Of a stretch of DNA of 64,000 bases, positions 25,752-34,807 are shown piece by piece (position 1 is the stretch's first letter; each line of letters opens with the position of its first letter). A model generated the notes under the pieces. That model was not told where the DNA came from. It made no database searches and was given only the letters and a program-made list of their open reading frames with translations. The translations under genes were made by a program, and so were the position numbers. Source of the stretch: Leucobacter aridicollis (GTDB taxonomy: Bacteria; Actinomycetota; Actinomycetes; Actinomycetales; Microbacteriaceae); assembly GCF_013409595.1 (NCBI RefSeq), contig NZ_JACCBD010000001.1:3224001-3288000 (forward strand), read 5' to 3'.

Positions 25752-27301
25752 GCGCGGAGACGCAGCACACCGAGGCACCCGTGGTGGGCAGGGGTGCGGC
25801 GCCCGCGGAACGCGCGGGCCACGTCCGGCGGGCCGAGCGCGCCCCACACTTCGACGTCGCGGTGGTCGGCGCTGGCCCAGCCGGCCTCGCCGCAGCCGCC
25901 GCGGCCTCCGACCGGGGCGTCCGCGTCGCCGTCATCGACGCAGCCGAGCAGCCCGGCGGCCAGTACTGGCGCCACCGGTCTGAAGCCTTTGGCGCGCCAG
26001 AGGGTGGCGAGTTCCATCACGGCTGGAAGCAGTACCTCGGCCTTCGCGCCAGGTTCGATGCGGGCGTCGCTGCCGGTCGGATCACGTTCTTCTCCGCGAC
26101 GAGTGTCTGGATGGCCCGGACGCTCGCCCCCGCTGGCGTGTTCGCCCTCGAGCTCGCCCCGTCCCACGGCGGCGGTCAGAGCGCTGTCCCGTCGATTCGG
26201 GCAACCTCGCTTGTGCTCGCCACCGGCGGCTACGACAGGCAGCTCCCCGTTCCCGGTTGGCAACTGCCCGGCGTGATGACTGCCGGGGGAATCCAGGCGT
26301 TTGTGAAGCAGAACGGCATGCTGCCGGGGTCACGCTTTGTCATCGCAGGCACCGGGCCCTTCCTGCTGCCTGTCGCCGCAAACATCACCCAGGCCGGCGG
26401 CTCGGTCGCCGCCGTGCTCGAGTCAGCGTCACTCATGGGTTGGCTTCCCCGTGCACACCGCGCCGCCGGCGTTCCGGCCAAGGGTGTTGAGGGTGCAGGC
26501 TACGTCGCGACGTTCCTCAGGCACCGGATTCCGTACCGGATTCGCACCGTCATCACCGAGATCCTCGGAACGGACCGCGTGACCGGCGTTCGCACCGCTC
26601 GCGTTCGCGCGACCGGCGAGACCATCCCCGGAAGCGAGCGTGAGATCACCGGGGTCGACGGCGTCGGCCTCGGCTGGGGCTTCACGCCGCAGCTTGAGCT
26701 GCCGGTGCAGCTCGGGGTCTCCACCCGCGTCGATGTTGACGGCTCACTCGTCGGCATCGTCGATGAGAACGGTCTCTCCTCAGTAGCGGGGCTCTACCTT
26801 GCCGGTGAGATCACCGGCGTCGGCGGCGCCCCGCTCTCGGTCCTCGAGGGAGAGATCGCCGGGCGATCGGCCGCGGCCAGCGCGCTCGGCAGCCAGAGTT
26901 CGATCACCGGCGCCGAACGCCGAGCGCTCGCCCGCAACCGCGGCTTCGCCGAGGCGATGCACCTCGCGCACCCCGTACCCGCTGGCTGGGCAGACAGGCT
27001 CACCCCCGAGACCACGGTGTGCCGCTGTGAGGAGGTCTCGTACGGCGAGCTGGGCCAGGCTCACGATGAGCTTGCGGCGGACGACCTCCGCACGGAGAAG
27101 GGCCTCACCCGGGCCGGAATGGGCTGGTGCCAGGGGCGCGTCTGCGGCTTTGCCGTGTCGTGCCTGTCAGCTGGCGCAGGCGGCGTCGGGGGCGAGGCGA
27201 TTCCCGCCGTCGAGGCGGCGGCCCAGTCGCTCGGGCAGTCGGCGAAGCGCCCCGTGGCGCAGCCGCTCCCGCTCAGCGCGCTACGCGACCTGCAAGACTA
27301 G
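25748..27301 (+). CDS. NAD(P)/FAD oxidoreductase subunit with BFD-type [2Fe-2S] domain
   Basis: 517 residues from the ATG at 25748 (ATGA overlap with the ferredoxin gene). The first part is a pyridine-nucleotide-disulfide-type flavoprotein (VAVVGAGPAGLAAAAAA, and a second GTGPFLLPVAANI nucleotide motif). The C-terminal part has a BFD-like cluster site: Cys425, Cys427, Cys461 and Cys466. This is the large HcnB/LhpE-like subunit of the dehydrogenase. Its TAG stop shares the palindrome CTAG with the stop of the convergent ClbS-like gene. Confidence 0.9.
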   Translation: MSAETQHTEAPVVGRGAAPAERAGHVRRAERAPHFDVAVVGAGPAGLAAAAAASDRGVRVAVIDAAEQPGGQYWRHRSEAFGAPEGGEFHHGWKQYLGLRARFDAGVAAGRITFFSATSVWMARTLAPAGVFALELAPSHGGGQSAVPSIRATSLVLATGGYDRQLPVPGWQLPGVMTAGGIQAFVKQNGMLPGSRFVIAGTGPFLLPVAANITQAGGSVAAVLESASLMGWLPRAHRAAGVPAKGVEGAGYVATFLRHRIPYRIRTVITEILGTDRVTGVRTARVRATGETIPGSEREITGVDGVGLGWGFTPQLELPVQLGVSTRVDVDGSLVGIVDENGLSSVAGLYLAGEITGVGGAPLSVLEGEIAGRSAAASALGSQSSITGAERRALARNRGFAEAMHLAHPVPAGWADRLTPETTVCRCEEVSYGELGQAHDELAADDLRTEKGLTRAGMGWCQGRVCGFAVSCLSAGAGGVGGEAIPAVEAAAQSLGQSAKRPVAQPLPLSALRDLQD

Positions 27302-27843
27302 TTCGACCCGCGTGCGGCCTTCCGTGCCGCACGCAGCTTCTTCGCCGCCCAGTCGTAGTGGCTCGAGGTCGCAGAGACACAGTAGGCGCCGAGCGAGGTC
27401 GTTCCAGTCCACGGGAAGTACTTCTTCACGAAGAGTTCGTCGTCGTCGAATCGTTCAATGAGCGCGACAACCGCGCGGTGGCTGTCGCCGAGTTCCGCGC
27501 GAGCGACTTCGGTCGTGGTGTCGGCGTGCGCGTCACGGAACCCCACGTTCATGCCCGCGTAGTCGCGCCACGTGTAGGGCGCCGGGAGGAAGGGCCCCGC
27601 TTCGCCGCGCTCGTTCGCCTCGACCCAGTCGATGAGTAGGCCGTGCCAGGCGGTGAGGTGCACGAGCACGTCGCGCAGGTTTCGATCGCGCTCCCAGTGC
27701 GCCTCGGGCTTATCGAACCCGTCGCCATAGAACAGGTCGGCCTCGCGCTCAGCCTCACTCATCCCCGCGATGAGCGCGGCGAGCGCGTCATACCGTTCGG
27801 TCGCGGCCGTGAGCAGTTCAGTGCGGGTTGTGGGTCGTGCCAT
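27298..27843 (-). CDS. ClbS/DfsB family four-helix-bundle protein
   Basis: 181 residues from the ATG at 27843 (AGAGGAG upstream); a longer frame to 27927 lacks support. The pattern LLTAATERYDALAALIAGM, RDVLVHLTAWHGLLIDWVEANERG and the closing SSHYDWAAKKLRAARK matches the DinB-superfamily ClbS/DfsB group. ClbS itself is a colibactin-resistance cyclopropane hydrolase, but most members have no known substrate. It is a single gene, convergent with the hydroxyproline operon. Confidence 0.85.
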   Translation of the reverse strand: MARPTTRTELLTAATERYDALAALIAGMSEAEREADLFYGDGFDKPEAHWERDRNLRDVLVHLTAWHGLLIDWVEANERGEAGPFLPAPYTWRDYAGMNVGFRDAHADTTTEVARAELGDSHRAVVALIERFDDDELFVKKYFPWTGTTSLGAYCVSATSSHYDWAAKKLRAARKAARGSN

Positions 27844-27969
27844 GTCGGCTCCTCTGTTCGGACGCGGGCCCGGGCGTGGGGGTCGCTGCCCCACGCCCCA
27901 GGCTACCGCGCCGCGCGCACCAGCCAACCGGGCTGGCCGGCACCAGGGATGCCGACCAGCCCGTGCCGC

Positions 27970-28680
27970 CTACGCGCCCAGGTAGGCTTCGATCACGCGC
28001 GGATCCTCAGCGAGCTCCGCCGCAGGTCCCTGCAGGGTGACGCGCCCGGACTCGAGCACGTACGCCCGGTCGGCGATCTTCAGCGCGGCCTTCGCGTTTT
28101 GCTCGACGAGCAGCACCGTGGTGCCCTGCTTGTTCACCTCGCGGATGATCTCCATCACCTGCTTCACGATGAGCGGCGCGAGCCCCATCGAGGGCTCGTC
28201 GAGCAGCAGCAGCTTCGGCCCTCCGACGAGCGCGCGCCCGAGCGCGAGCATCTGCTGCTCGCCACCGGAGAGCGTGCCGCCCTGCTGGTCGCGCCGCTCG
28301 GCGAGGCGCGGCATGAGCTCGTAGGCGTGTGCCGCGCGCTCGGCGATGAGCTTCTGGTCTTTCACGAGGTAGCCGCCGATGAGGAGGTTCTCGTGCACCG
28401 TCATCGTGGAGAAGATGCGCCGCCCCTCGGGGATGTGCAGCAGGCCGGCCTCGACCATGTCCCAGGGTTGGAGCTTGGTGAGATCCTTGTCGCCCCAGGT
28501 CACCCGCCCGTTGCGCGGCCGTTCGAGGCCCGAGAGCATCGAGAGCGTGGAGGTCTTCCCGGCGCCGTTGTTCCCGAGCAGCGAGACGATCTCACCCTCG
28601 TTCACCTCGAGGCTGAGCCCACGAAGGGCGTGCACGCGGTTGTAGTAGAGGTCTACGTTTTCGAGTACGAGGTTACTCAT
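27970..28680 (-). CDS. livF: Branched-chain amino acid ABC transporter ATPase LivF
   Basis: 236 residues, the usual LivF length. Walker A GNNGAGKTS, signature LSGGEQQML and Walker B LLLLDEPSMGLAP are intact. It is last in the minus-strand livK-H-M-G-F run and overlaps livG by eight bases. With LivG it drives import of branched-chain or related amino acids; other amides or urea are known substrates of this family, so specificity is open. Confidence 0.95.
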   Translation of the reverse strand: MSNLVLENVDLYYNRVHALRGLSLEVNEGEIVSLLGNNGAGKTSTLSMLSGLERPRNGRVTWGDKDLTKLQPWDMVEAGLLHIPEGRRIFSTMTVHENLLIGGYLVKDQKLIAERAAHAYELMPRLAERRDQQGGTLSGGEQQMLALGRALVGGPKLLLLDEPSMGLAPLIVKQVMEIIREVNKQGTTVLLVEQNAKAALKIADRAYVLESGRVTLQGPAAELAEDPRVIEAYLGA

Positions 28681-29512
28681 CCTCTTCCTCCCCCAGGTAG
28701 GCGGCGATGACGACCGGGTTGGCCTTCACCTCGGCTGGCGTGCCGTCGGCGATCTCCTTGCCGTAGTTGAGCACGACCACGCGCTCGGAGATCTCCATGA
28801 CGAGACCCATGTCATGCTCAATGAGCACGATCGAGACGCCGAGGTCGCGGATCTTGCGGATGAGCTCCATGAGCTCGTTCTTCTCGCTGTGGTTGAGGCC
28901 GGCTCCCGGCTCGTCGAGCAGCAGCAGCTTCGGCTGCGTGGCGAGCGCTCGCGCGATCTCCACGCGGCGCTGCTCGCCGTAGGGGAGCTGGGTGACGAGC
29001 AGCTCGTCGTCGGCGCGGAAACCGACGAAGTCGAGCCAGCCGCGCGCGTCCTCCGTGCACTGCCGCTCGCTGCGCGTGTAGCGCGGCGTGTGCAGCATCG
29101 CGTCGAAGACGTTCTGCCCGAGGTGCGAGTGCATCCCGGTCTTCACGTTCTCGAGCACACTCATGTCGCGGAACAGCCGCACGTTCTGGAACGTGCGGGC
29201 CATGCCGCGCTTCGTGATGTGCGACGGCTTCTTCCTCGTGACGGACTCGCCGTCGAAGACGACCGAGCCGGCGTTCGGACGGTAGAACCCCGAGATGCAG
29301 TTGAAGGCACTCGTCTTGCCCGCGCCGTTCGGGCCGATGACCGAGACGATCTCACCCTCGTGCACCGAGAACGAGAGCCCCGCGACGGCCTTGATGCCGC
29401 CGAACGACACGGCGAGGTCTTGCACGTCGAGCAAGACTCGGCGGGCGTCGCCCGGGTGTCCGCCTGCGCCGGCAGTGCCCGCCGGTGCCGTGGGTGCGTG
29501 GAGGTCGCTCAT
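28673..29512 (-). CDS. livG: Branched-chain amino acid ABC transporter ATPase LivG
   Basis: 279 residues from the ATG at 29512, which overlaps the LivM stop (ATGA). Walker A GPNGAGKTS, Walker B LLLLDEPGAGLNHSE and the LivG-type C-terminal GTPAEVKANPVVIAAYLGEE are seen. An extra 20-residue Gly/Ala-rich stretch precedes the domain. The long upstream frame to 30025 is only read-through of livM. Confidence 0.95.
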   Translation of the reverse strand: MSDLHAPTAPAGTAGAGGHPGDARRVLLDVQDLAVSFGGIKAVAGLSFSVHEGEIVSVIGPNGAGKTSAFNCISGFYRPNAGSVVFDGESVTRKKPSHITKRGMARTFQNVRLFRDMSVLENVKTGMHSHLGQNVFDAMLHTPRYTRSERQCTEDARGWLDFVGFRADDELLVTQLPYGEQRRVEIARALATQPKLLLLDEPGAGLNHSEKNELMELIRKIRDLGVSIVLIEHDMGLVMEISERVVVLNYGKEIADGTPAEVKANPVVIAAYLGEEEDE

Positions 29513-30690
29513 CGCTTCCCCTCCTCTTCGTTCTGGTCGACCGCGGCCGACGGTGCGGCAGGGTCGACGGTGTCGCCGTCGTAGTCGGCATCGACGCCGA
29601 CGACGGATACTGCGGCCGTCGGCGGGATCTCTGGGATCTCGCGCTTCTTCAGGAACGGGAGCACCGCGTTCGCGGGCCAGATGCCCTTGGGCCTGAAGAT
29701 CATCGCGACGACGAGCAGCACGCCGAACAGCAGGTAGCGCCACTCGGAGAACTCGCGGAGGAACTCGGGCGCGAGCGACACGAAGAGCGCGCCGATGATT
29801 ACGCCCGGCGTCGACCCCATGCCGCCGAGTACGACGGCCATGAGCACGAGCGCCGAGTAGAGAAACTCGAAGCTGTTGGGTGAGATCGCCGAGAGGTGGC
29901 TCGCCATGAGCGTGCCCGCGAAGCCGCCCCACACCGCGCCGATGATGTACGCCGCGAGTTTCGTCGTGTAGCCGTTGATGCCCATGGCCTCGCTGACATC
30001 CTCGTCGTCGCGCACGGACTTCCACGCGCGACCGAGCTTGCCCTTGCCCAGGCGGGAGACGGCGACGACGGCGAGGCCGATGCCGACGAACAGTACGAAG
30101 TAGTACAGCAGGATCTTGGAGCTGAAGTGCACGCCGCCGATGTCGAGGCCGTCGGCGAACGACCAGCCGAAGAACCGCCAGGTCGGGATCCCGTGGATGC
30201 CCGAGGGGCCGCCCGTGATCTTCAGGTTGTTGGCAGTGATGCGGATGATCTCGCCGAAGCCGAGCGTCACGATCGCGAGGTAGTCCGATCGCAACCGGAG
30301 CGTCGGACCGCCGATGACGACGCCAGCGATGATGCAGGCGAGCACGACGAACGGGATCGTTTCGAGCATCGAGAGCCCGAACTGCGTCGTCAGCACGCCG
30401 CTCGTATATGCCCCCACCGCCATGAACGCGATGTAGCCGAGGTCGAGCAGGCCGGCGTAGCCGACGACGACGTTCAGGCCCATCGCGAGCACGATATAAA
30501 TCATCGCCGAGGTCAGGATCGAGATGATGTACGGCGTCGCCGTAATGAACGGCAGGACGGCGGCTGCGACGAAGAGCACGAGGCCGACGAGCTTCATGAA
30601 GCGGTCGGGCGCGAGCAGGCCGGAGACCGGTGCTGGCCGCTCGAGGAAGGGCTTGGGCGCCTGGAGGCGCGGCGCTTGGACGCGTGCCAT
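29509..30690 (-). CDS. livM: Branched-chain amino acid ABC transporter permease LivM
   Basis: 393 residues from the ATG at 30690, five bases after the LivH stop. Multi-spanning, with the family blocks GLNVVVGYAGLLDLGYIAFMAVGAY, LRLRSDYLAIVTLGFGEIIRI and VVLGGMGSTPGVIIGALFV (each quoted in part). It has a hydrophilic acidic C-terminal tail of about 40 residues. Forms the channel with LivH. Confidence 0.95.
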   Translation of the reverse strand: MARVQAPRLQAPKPFLERPAPVSGLLAPDRFMKLVGLVLFVAAAVLPFITATPYIISILTSAMIYIVLAMGLNVVVGYAGLLDLGYIAFMAVGAYTSGVLTTQFGLSMLETIPFVVLACIIAGVVIGGPTLRLRSDYLAIVTLGFGEIIRITANNLKITGGPSGIHGIPTWRFFGWSFADGLDIGGVHFSSKILLYYFVLFVGIGLAVVAVSRLGKGKLGRAWKSVRDDEDVSEAMGINGYTTKLAAYIIGAVWGGFAGTLMASHLSAISPNSFEFLYSALVLMAVVLGGMGSTPGVIIGALFVSLAPEFLREFSEWRYLLFGVLLVVAMIFRPKGIWPANAVLPFLKKREIPEIPPTAAVSVVGVDADYDGDTVDPAAPSAAVDQNEEEGKR

Positions 30691-30695
30691 GTGGA

Positions 30696-31589
30696 TCACA
30701 CCCTCTCTACGACGCGCTCGCCGAGCAGGCCGGTGGGTCGGAACACGAGGAACAGAATGAGGAAGCCGAACGCGAAGACGTCGCGCCATTGGCCGCCGAA
30801 CCACGAGGTGCCGAACGATTCGAGGAGCCCGAGCACGATGCCGCCGAGCATCGCGCCGTAGAGGTTCCCGATGCCGCCGATCACCGCCGCCGTGAAGGCT
30901 TTCAGCCCGATCACGAAGCCCATGAGGAAGTCGATGGTGCCGTAGTACGCGGCAGCCATGACGCCTGCCGCGCCCGCGAGCGCCGAGCCGATGAAGAACG
31001 TCCGGGAGATGACGCGGTTCACGTTCACGCCCATCAGCAGCGACGCCTTCTGGTCAAGCGCGATGGCGCGCATCGCGCGACCCTCGCGGGAGTGCATGAC
31101 GTAGCGCTGCAGCCCGAACATGAGCAGTGCCGCGACGACCATGAGCACGATCTGTGGCATCGTGATGCGCGCGCCGAGGATCATGACAGGTTCGCCCTGC
31201 AGGCGAATCGGGAAGACCAGCGGGCTCGCACCGAAGATCTGACGCACCGCGTACTCGAGCGTGAACGAGACGCCGACCGCGGTGATGAGCGCCGCGAGTC
31301 GCGGGCTGGTGCGGAGCGGACGATACGCGATGCGTTCGATCGCGACGCCGATGCCGCCGGTCAGCAACATCGTAATGAGCAGGACGAGCAACAGGATCGG
31401 GATCGACCCGAGACCGAAGAGCCCGGTGAATCCGCCGAGCACGACGAAGGCGAGAAACGATCCGAGCATGTAGAGGTCGCCGTGGGCGAAGTTGAGCAGC
31501 TTGATGATGCCGTACACCATGCTGTAGCCGAGGGCGACAAGGGCATAGAACGAGCCTACGAATAGGCCGTTCCAAATGAGTTGGAACAC
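30696..31589 (-). CDS. livH: Branched-chain amino acid ABC transporter permease LivH
   Basis: 297 residues from a GTG at 31589 with AGAGG eight bases upstream. Typical LivH: GLFVGSFYALVALGYSMVYG and LLNFAHGDLYMLGSF near the N-terminus, and GLKAFTAAVIGGIGNLYGAM later. Eight or so membrane segments. An 84-bp gap with a strong hairpin separates it from the binding-protein gene. Confidence 0.95.
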   Translation of the reverse strand: MFQLIWNGLFVGSFYALVALGYSMVYGIIKLLNFAHGDLYMLGSFLAFVVLGGFTGLFGLGSIPILLLVLLITMLLTGGIGVAIERIAYRPLRTSPRLAALITAVGVSFTLEYAVRQIFGASPLVFPIRLQGEPVMILGARITMPQIVLMVVAALLMFGLQRYVMHSREGRAMRAIALDQKASLLMGVNVNRVISRTFFIGSALAGAAGVMAAAYYGTIDFLMGFVIGLKAFTAAVIGGIGNLYGAMLGGIVLGLLESFGTSWFGGQWRDVFAFGFLILFLVFRPTGLLGERVVERV

Positions 31590-31633
31590 AGGAGAACCTC
31601 TCTGCGACGTTGAGGAGGGGTTGAGATGGAAAC

Positions 31634-31667
31634 GGCGACCGGCCGTCGCTCGCGGCGGCCGGTCGCC
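31634..31667 (-). terminator. 12-bp hairpin between livK and livH
   Basis: Perfect arms 31634-31645 and 31656-31667 around a 10-base loop, six bases after the livK stop. As with the ribose-type system at 13322-13352, it probably allows much more binding protein than permease to be made. Confidence 0.6.
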
Positions 31668-31673
31668 AGGAAC

Positions 31674-32840
31674 CTAGGAGAGGTCGTCGGACAGGACGAA
31701 CGCGCCCTTCTCGCCCGTCGGGGAGACGATGACGAAGCCGCCGCCCTCACGCGAGCCGTCCTCCGCGAACGTGAGGTCGCCCGACAGCAGCGGGAACGCC
31801 TTCAGCCCGAGCAGCGCCTTGTCGACCGCTTCCGCGTCGGTGCTGCCGGCATCGGTCATCGCCTGCGCGATCGCCTTCACGGCCTCGTAGGTCTGCATCG
31901 AGTACGGGCCGGGGTCGGCCTTCGCGAGCTCCGTGTACGCTGCCACCCAGGCGTCGCCGCCCTCAAGCATGTCGGGGGTGCGGGTGAACGTGCCGAACAC
32001 GTTCTCGATCGCGGGGCCCGCGATCGCCGCGAGCTGCGCGTCGACGGAGCCGTCGCCCACGAGGATCGTGCCATCGTAGCCTGCGGCGCGGAGCTGATCG
32101 ATGAGCAATCCGCCGGCCTGGTAGTACCCGGTCCAGTAGATGAAGTCCGGGTTCGCGCCGATGACGCTGTTAATGTTCGCGCCGAAGTCCTTCTCGTCGG
32201 GGTTGACCGACTCCCGCTTCACAATGTTCAGGCTGCCCGCCTGCTCTTCGAACGCGTTCGCGAGATCGACCGAGTAGTCGGTGTTGTCATCGATGAGCAC
32301 GACGGACTTCGCGCCGAGCTTCTCGGCGTATGCGACGGCTGCCTTGCCCTGCTGGGTGCCGGTGCCGTTGATGAGGAACGCGCCCTGGCCGACGAGCTTG
32401 GTCGAGTTCGCCGCCGGGATCACCATCGAGATGCCCGCTTCCTTGAACACGGGGAGCGTCGGGAGCGTGGCGCCCGAGCAGTAGCCGCCGACGGAGCCCT
32501 CGACGCCCGCGCTGACGAGCTTGTTCGCCGCAGCGACGGCTGCGGTCGCGTCGCAGCCGTCATCCTCGGTCACGAGCTCAAGCTCGCGACCGTCGACGCC
32601 GCCGTCCTCGTTGATCTCGTTGATTGCCAGCTGCGCGCCAAACTTCATGTAGTCGCCGAACGCCGCCTCCGAGCCCGAGAAGGGCGCGAGCATGCCGAGC
32701 TTGATCGGGCCGTCGCTCGATCCACCGCTGTCGCCGCCTGCGAGGCCACCCGAGCAGCCGGTGAGCACCAGGGCCGCGGAGGCTGCGATCGCGCCGAAGG
32801 CTGCGAGGCGTCGCACGCGTGAGTGTGAACGTGAAATCAT
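31674..32840 (-). CDS. livK: Branched-chain amino acid-type substrate-binding lipoprotein
   Basis: 388 residues from the ATG at 32840, with GGAAGGA upstream; earlier ATGs exist in frame but lack a site. Lipoprotein signal with lipobox VLTGC near residue 27, then a Gly/Ser linker. The body is a Peripla_BP_6 (LivJ/LivK) fold: IKLGMLAPFSGSEAAFGDYM, INEINEDGGVDGREL and VVLIDDNTDYSVDL (quoted in part). First gene of the liv run. The 186-bp gap upstream holds its promoter and the FHA-gene terminator. Confidence 0.94.
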   Translation of the reverse strand: MISRSHSRVRRLAAFGAIAASAALVLTGCSGGLAGGDSGGSSDGPIKLGMLAPFSGSEAAFGDYMKFGAQLAINEINEDGGVDGRELELVTEDDGCDATAAVAAANKLVSAGVEGSVGGYCSGATLPTLPVFKEAGISMVIPAANSTKLVGQGAFLINGTGTQQGKAAVAYAEKLGAKSVVLIDDNTDYSVDLANAFEEQAGSLNIVKRESVNPDEKDFGANINSVIGANPDFIYWTGYYQAGGLLIDQLRAAGYDGTILVGDGSVDAQLAAIAGPAIENVFGTFTRTPDMLEGGDAWVAAYTELAKADPGPYSMQTYEAVKAIAQAMTDAGSTDAEAVDKALLGLKAFPLLSGDLTFAEDGSREGGGFVIVSPTGEKGAFVLSDDLS

Positions 32841-32985
32841 TGACGATTCCTTCCAATCATTCATCATTGAATATTGAGCGGGGAGTGCCATACGCGACGC
32901 GCGGACCGTCGTTGGTCGTGAGCGCGGCACCGGCAGGTACCCGTCAGTGCAATGTTACTGATTTAGAAGAAGAGCGCAAATAATT

Positions 32986-33022
32986 GAGGTCACGATTCCG
33001 ACACAGTCGCAATCGTGACCTC
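32986..33022 (-). terminator. Rho-independent terminator of the FHA gene
   Basis: 12-bp perfect arms (32986-32997 and 33011-33022), five bases after the FHA stop. On the minus strand the hairpin is followed by a T-rich stretch (CAATTATTT and beyond), the best-looking intrinsic terminator in this part of the window. Confidence 0.75.
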
Positions 33023-33026
33023 GGCG

Positions 33027-34715
33027 TTACTCGGCGATGTGCAGTCGCGCCTCGAGCGTGCCGATCAACACGTCACCGACGACCGTGACGGCCGTGCCGG
33101 GCTCAAGCTCGACCTGAGTGCCCGTAGCATCAGTCACAAAGACACCGTTCGTCGAGTCGAGATCCTCGATCGTCCACGTGTCACCAGACCGTCGGAGTCG
33201 TGCGTGCGATTTCGAGAGCGTGCGAGTGGGGTCGTTTACGACGAGCACCTCTGATCCGTCGATCGCAACGGGCTTACGCCCGACAACGATGTCATCCCCG
33301 ACCAACTCGTGCTGCTGGCCGCCAGGGAGTTCAAGCACCCAGCGATCCCGCTTCGCGACGACAATCGTGCTGTCGAGATCGTCGTCCTCGTCGAGACCCA
33401 GGATCGACTGCGCGCTGACCCCAGCCGGCGCGGCCTGCGGCACTGGGGCAGGGGCAGGCTGCGGGACAGCGACAGGCTCAGGCTGCGGCGGCGCGAACGG
33501 TAGCCCGGCCGGATCGAGCTCGAGGCTCGCGGCGTTCATCCCGGTCGGAGCGGGTTCTTCTGGCGCTTGCGCGGACGGGGGCTCGGACTCGGCCCAGAAA
33601 TCCGGGAGCGGGACTCGCGTTGGCACAGGGGTCGACACGACCTGCGGAACCACAGGGGGCACCGCCGGGGGCGCGACGGGCGGCACGATGGGCTGTGCCA
33701 CCGGCGCCACCGGAGCCACCGGAGCCGGCGGGGCCACCGGAGCCGGCGGGGCCACCGGCTCCGCCTGGGCGTGCTGAGGCAGCGGAGCATCCGGAGCAAC
33801 CGGTGGCACGGCCGGAGCAACCGGCGGAACGGCCGGAGCAACCGGTGGCACGGCCGGAGCAGGATCAGGGCGCCGGACGGGCCGCGCCTCGGGCCACGAG
33901 AACGGGCGGAGGTCTTGCCCTGCGCCGAGCCCTGACTCACGAGCGGGAACCTCTTCACCTGCAAGGCGCAGGAAGTTGCCCTCGGTCGTCTTGCCGAAGC
34001 CCCAGGGGTTCAGTTCCTCCGCGCTCGCCTCTGGACTCGGAGCCTCCGACCGATTCGCCGCGGGGAGCGGCGTGGCCCCCGGGGCGACAGGCACGACAGG
34101 GGCGACGGGGCGCTGGACGGGCGGCAGGACCGGCGCCGCCGCGCGGTCCGCGGACGGGGCGGCAGCCTGCGGGGAGAAGCTCTGTGGCACCGGCGGCATC
34201 GTGAACTGGCCCTGCGTTGCGGTCGGCTGGGGGCTTCCTTCGGGCCGCAGCAGCGGGTAGACCTGACCGTCGGCGCCGTACTCGACGAGCCCAGCGCCTG
34301 CCGCGTAGCGCCCGCCGGTGCTGCCTCCGGCGTAGCCGCGATCCTGAATCCGGCTGCCGAGCAGCGTCGCCCAGAGCGGGGCAACGAGCGCGCCAAGCAC
34401 TGTCATTCCTGGGCCCTCGCCATGCTCGCGGTTCAGCCGGTGCATCGCAATGACCGACATGACGTATGCGACGACGCCGAGGCCGGGAATGAGGGAGAGC
34501 ACTGCGGTCCAACCGGGAAGTCCGCCGCGCTCAATCAACCGCCACTGGTTCCAAATTGGAATCCAGCCGTGCGCCGCGGGCAGCCCGATCATGGGGAAGA
34601 GCCTGGCGAGGGACCAGAGGTACCAAACGTAGATGCCGATCCCCACGACCGACCAGACACCGAAAATCGCGATGACGGCCCCGCCAAAACCCGGGAATCC
34701 CATATCGTTGGACAT
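33027..34715 (-). CDS. Membrane protein with C-terminal FHA domain (DUF5684-like N-terminus)
   Basis: 562 residues from the ATG at 34715 (GTGAGG upstream). Three parts: about 130 N-terminal residues with three hydrophobic segments and the block GWIPIWNQWRLIERGG, resembling DUF5684; a long Pro/Ala/Val linker (about 150-460); and a C-terminal FHA domain of about 95 residues with the GRKP, SKSHARL and DSTNGVFV motifs that bind phosphothreonine. It should report the state of the kinase/phosphatase encoded upstream. The linker includes three exact-length 21-bp repeats (33793-33855) and 18-bp repeats near 33720-33760. Confidence 0.88.
   Translation of the reverse strand: MSNDMGFPGFGGAVIAIFGVWSVVGIGIYVWYLWSLARLFPMIGLPAAHGWIPIWNQWRLIERGGLPGWTAVLSLIPGLGVVAYVMSVIAMHRLNREHGEGPGMTVLGALVAPLWATLLGSRIQDRGYAGGSTGGRYAAGAGLVEYGADGQVYPLLRPEGSPQPTATQGQFTMPPVPQSFSPQAAAPSADRAAAPVLPPVQRPVAPVVPVAPGATPLPAANRSEAPSPEASAEELNPWGFGKTTEGNFLRLAGEEVPARESGLGAGQDLRPFSWPEARPVRRPDPAPAVPPVAPAVPPVAPAVPPVAPDAPLPQHAQAEPVAPPAPVAPPAPVAPVAPVAQPIVPPVAPPAVPPVVPQVVSTPVPTRVPLPDFWAESEPPSAQAPEEPAPTGMNAASLELDPAGLPFAPPQPEPVAVPQPAPAPVPQAAPAGVSAQSILGLDEDDDLDSTIVVAKRDRWVLELPGGQQHELVGDDIVVGRKPVAIDGSEVLVVNDPTRTLSKSHARLRRSGDTWTIEDLDSTNGVFVTDATGTQVELEPGTAVTVVGDVLIGTLEARLHIAE
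33793..33855. repeat. Three tandem 21-bp repeats coding a Pro-Ala-Val linker
   Basis: Units 33793-33813, 33814-33834 and 33835-33855; units one and three are identical, unit two differs at two positions. Each codes seven residues of the APAVPPV type. Such an array can change length by slippage without breaking the frame. Confidence 0.85.
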
Positions 34716-34807
34716 ATTTTCCTCACCTCACGCAGCAGACTTTGCTGTAATAACGGTACCTCGATCTGCGACGGCTGATGTGCACACGCCAGCCCACCCC
34801 TGGTGCG

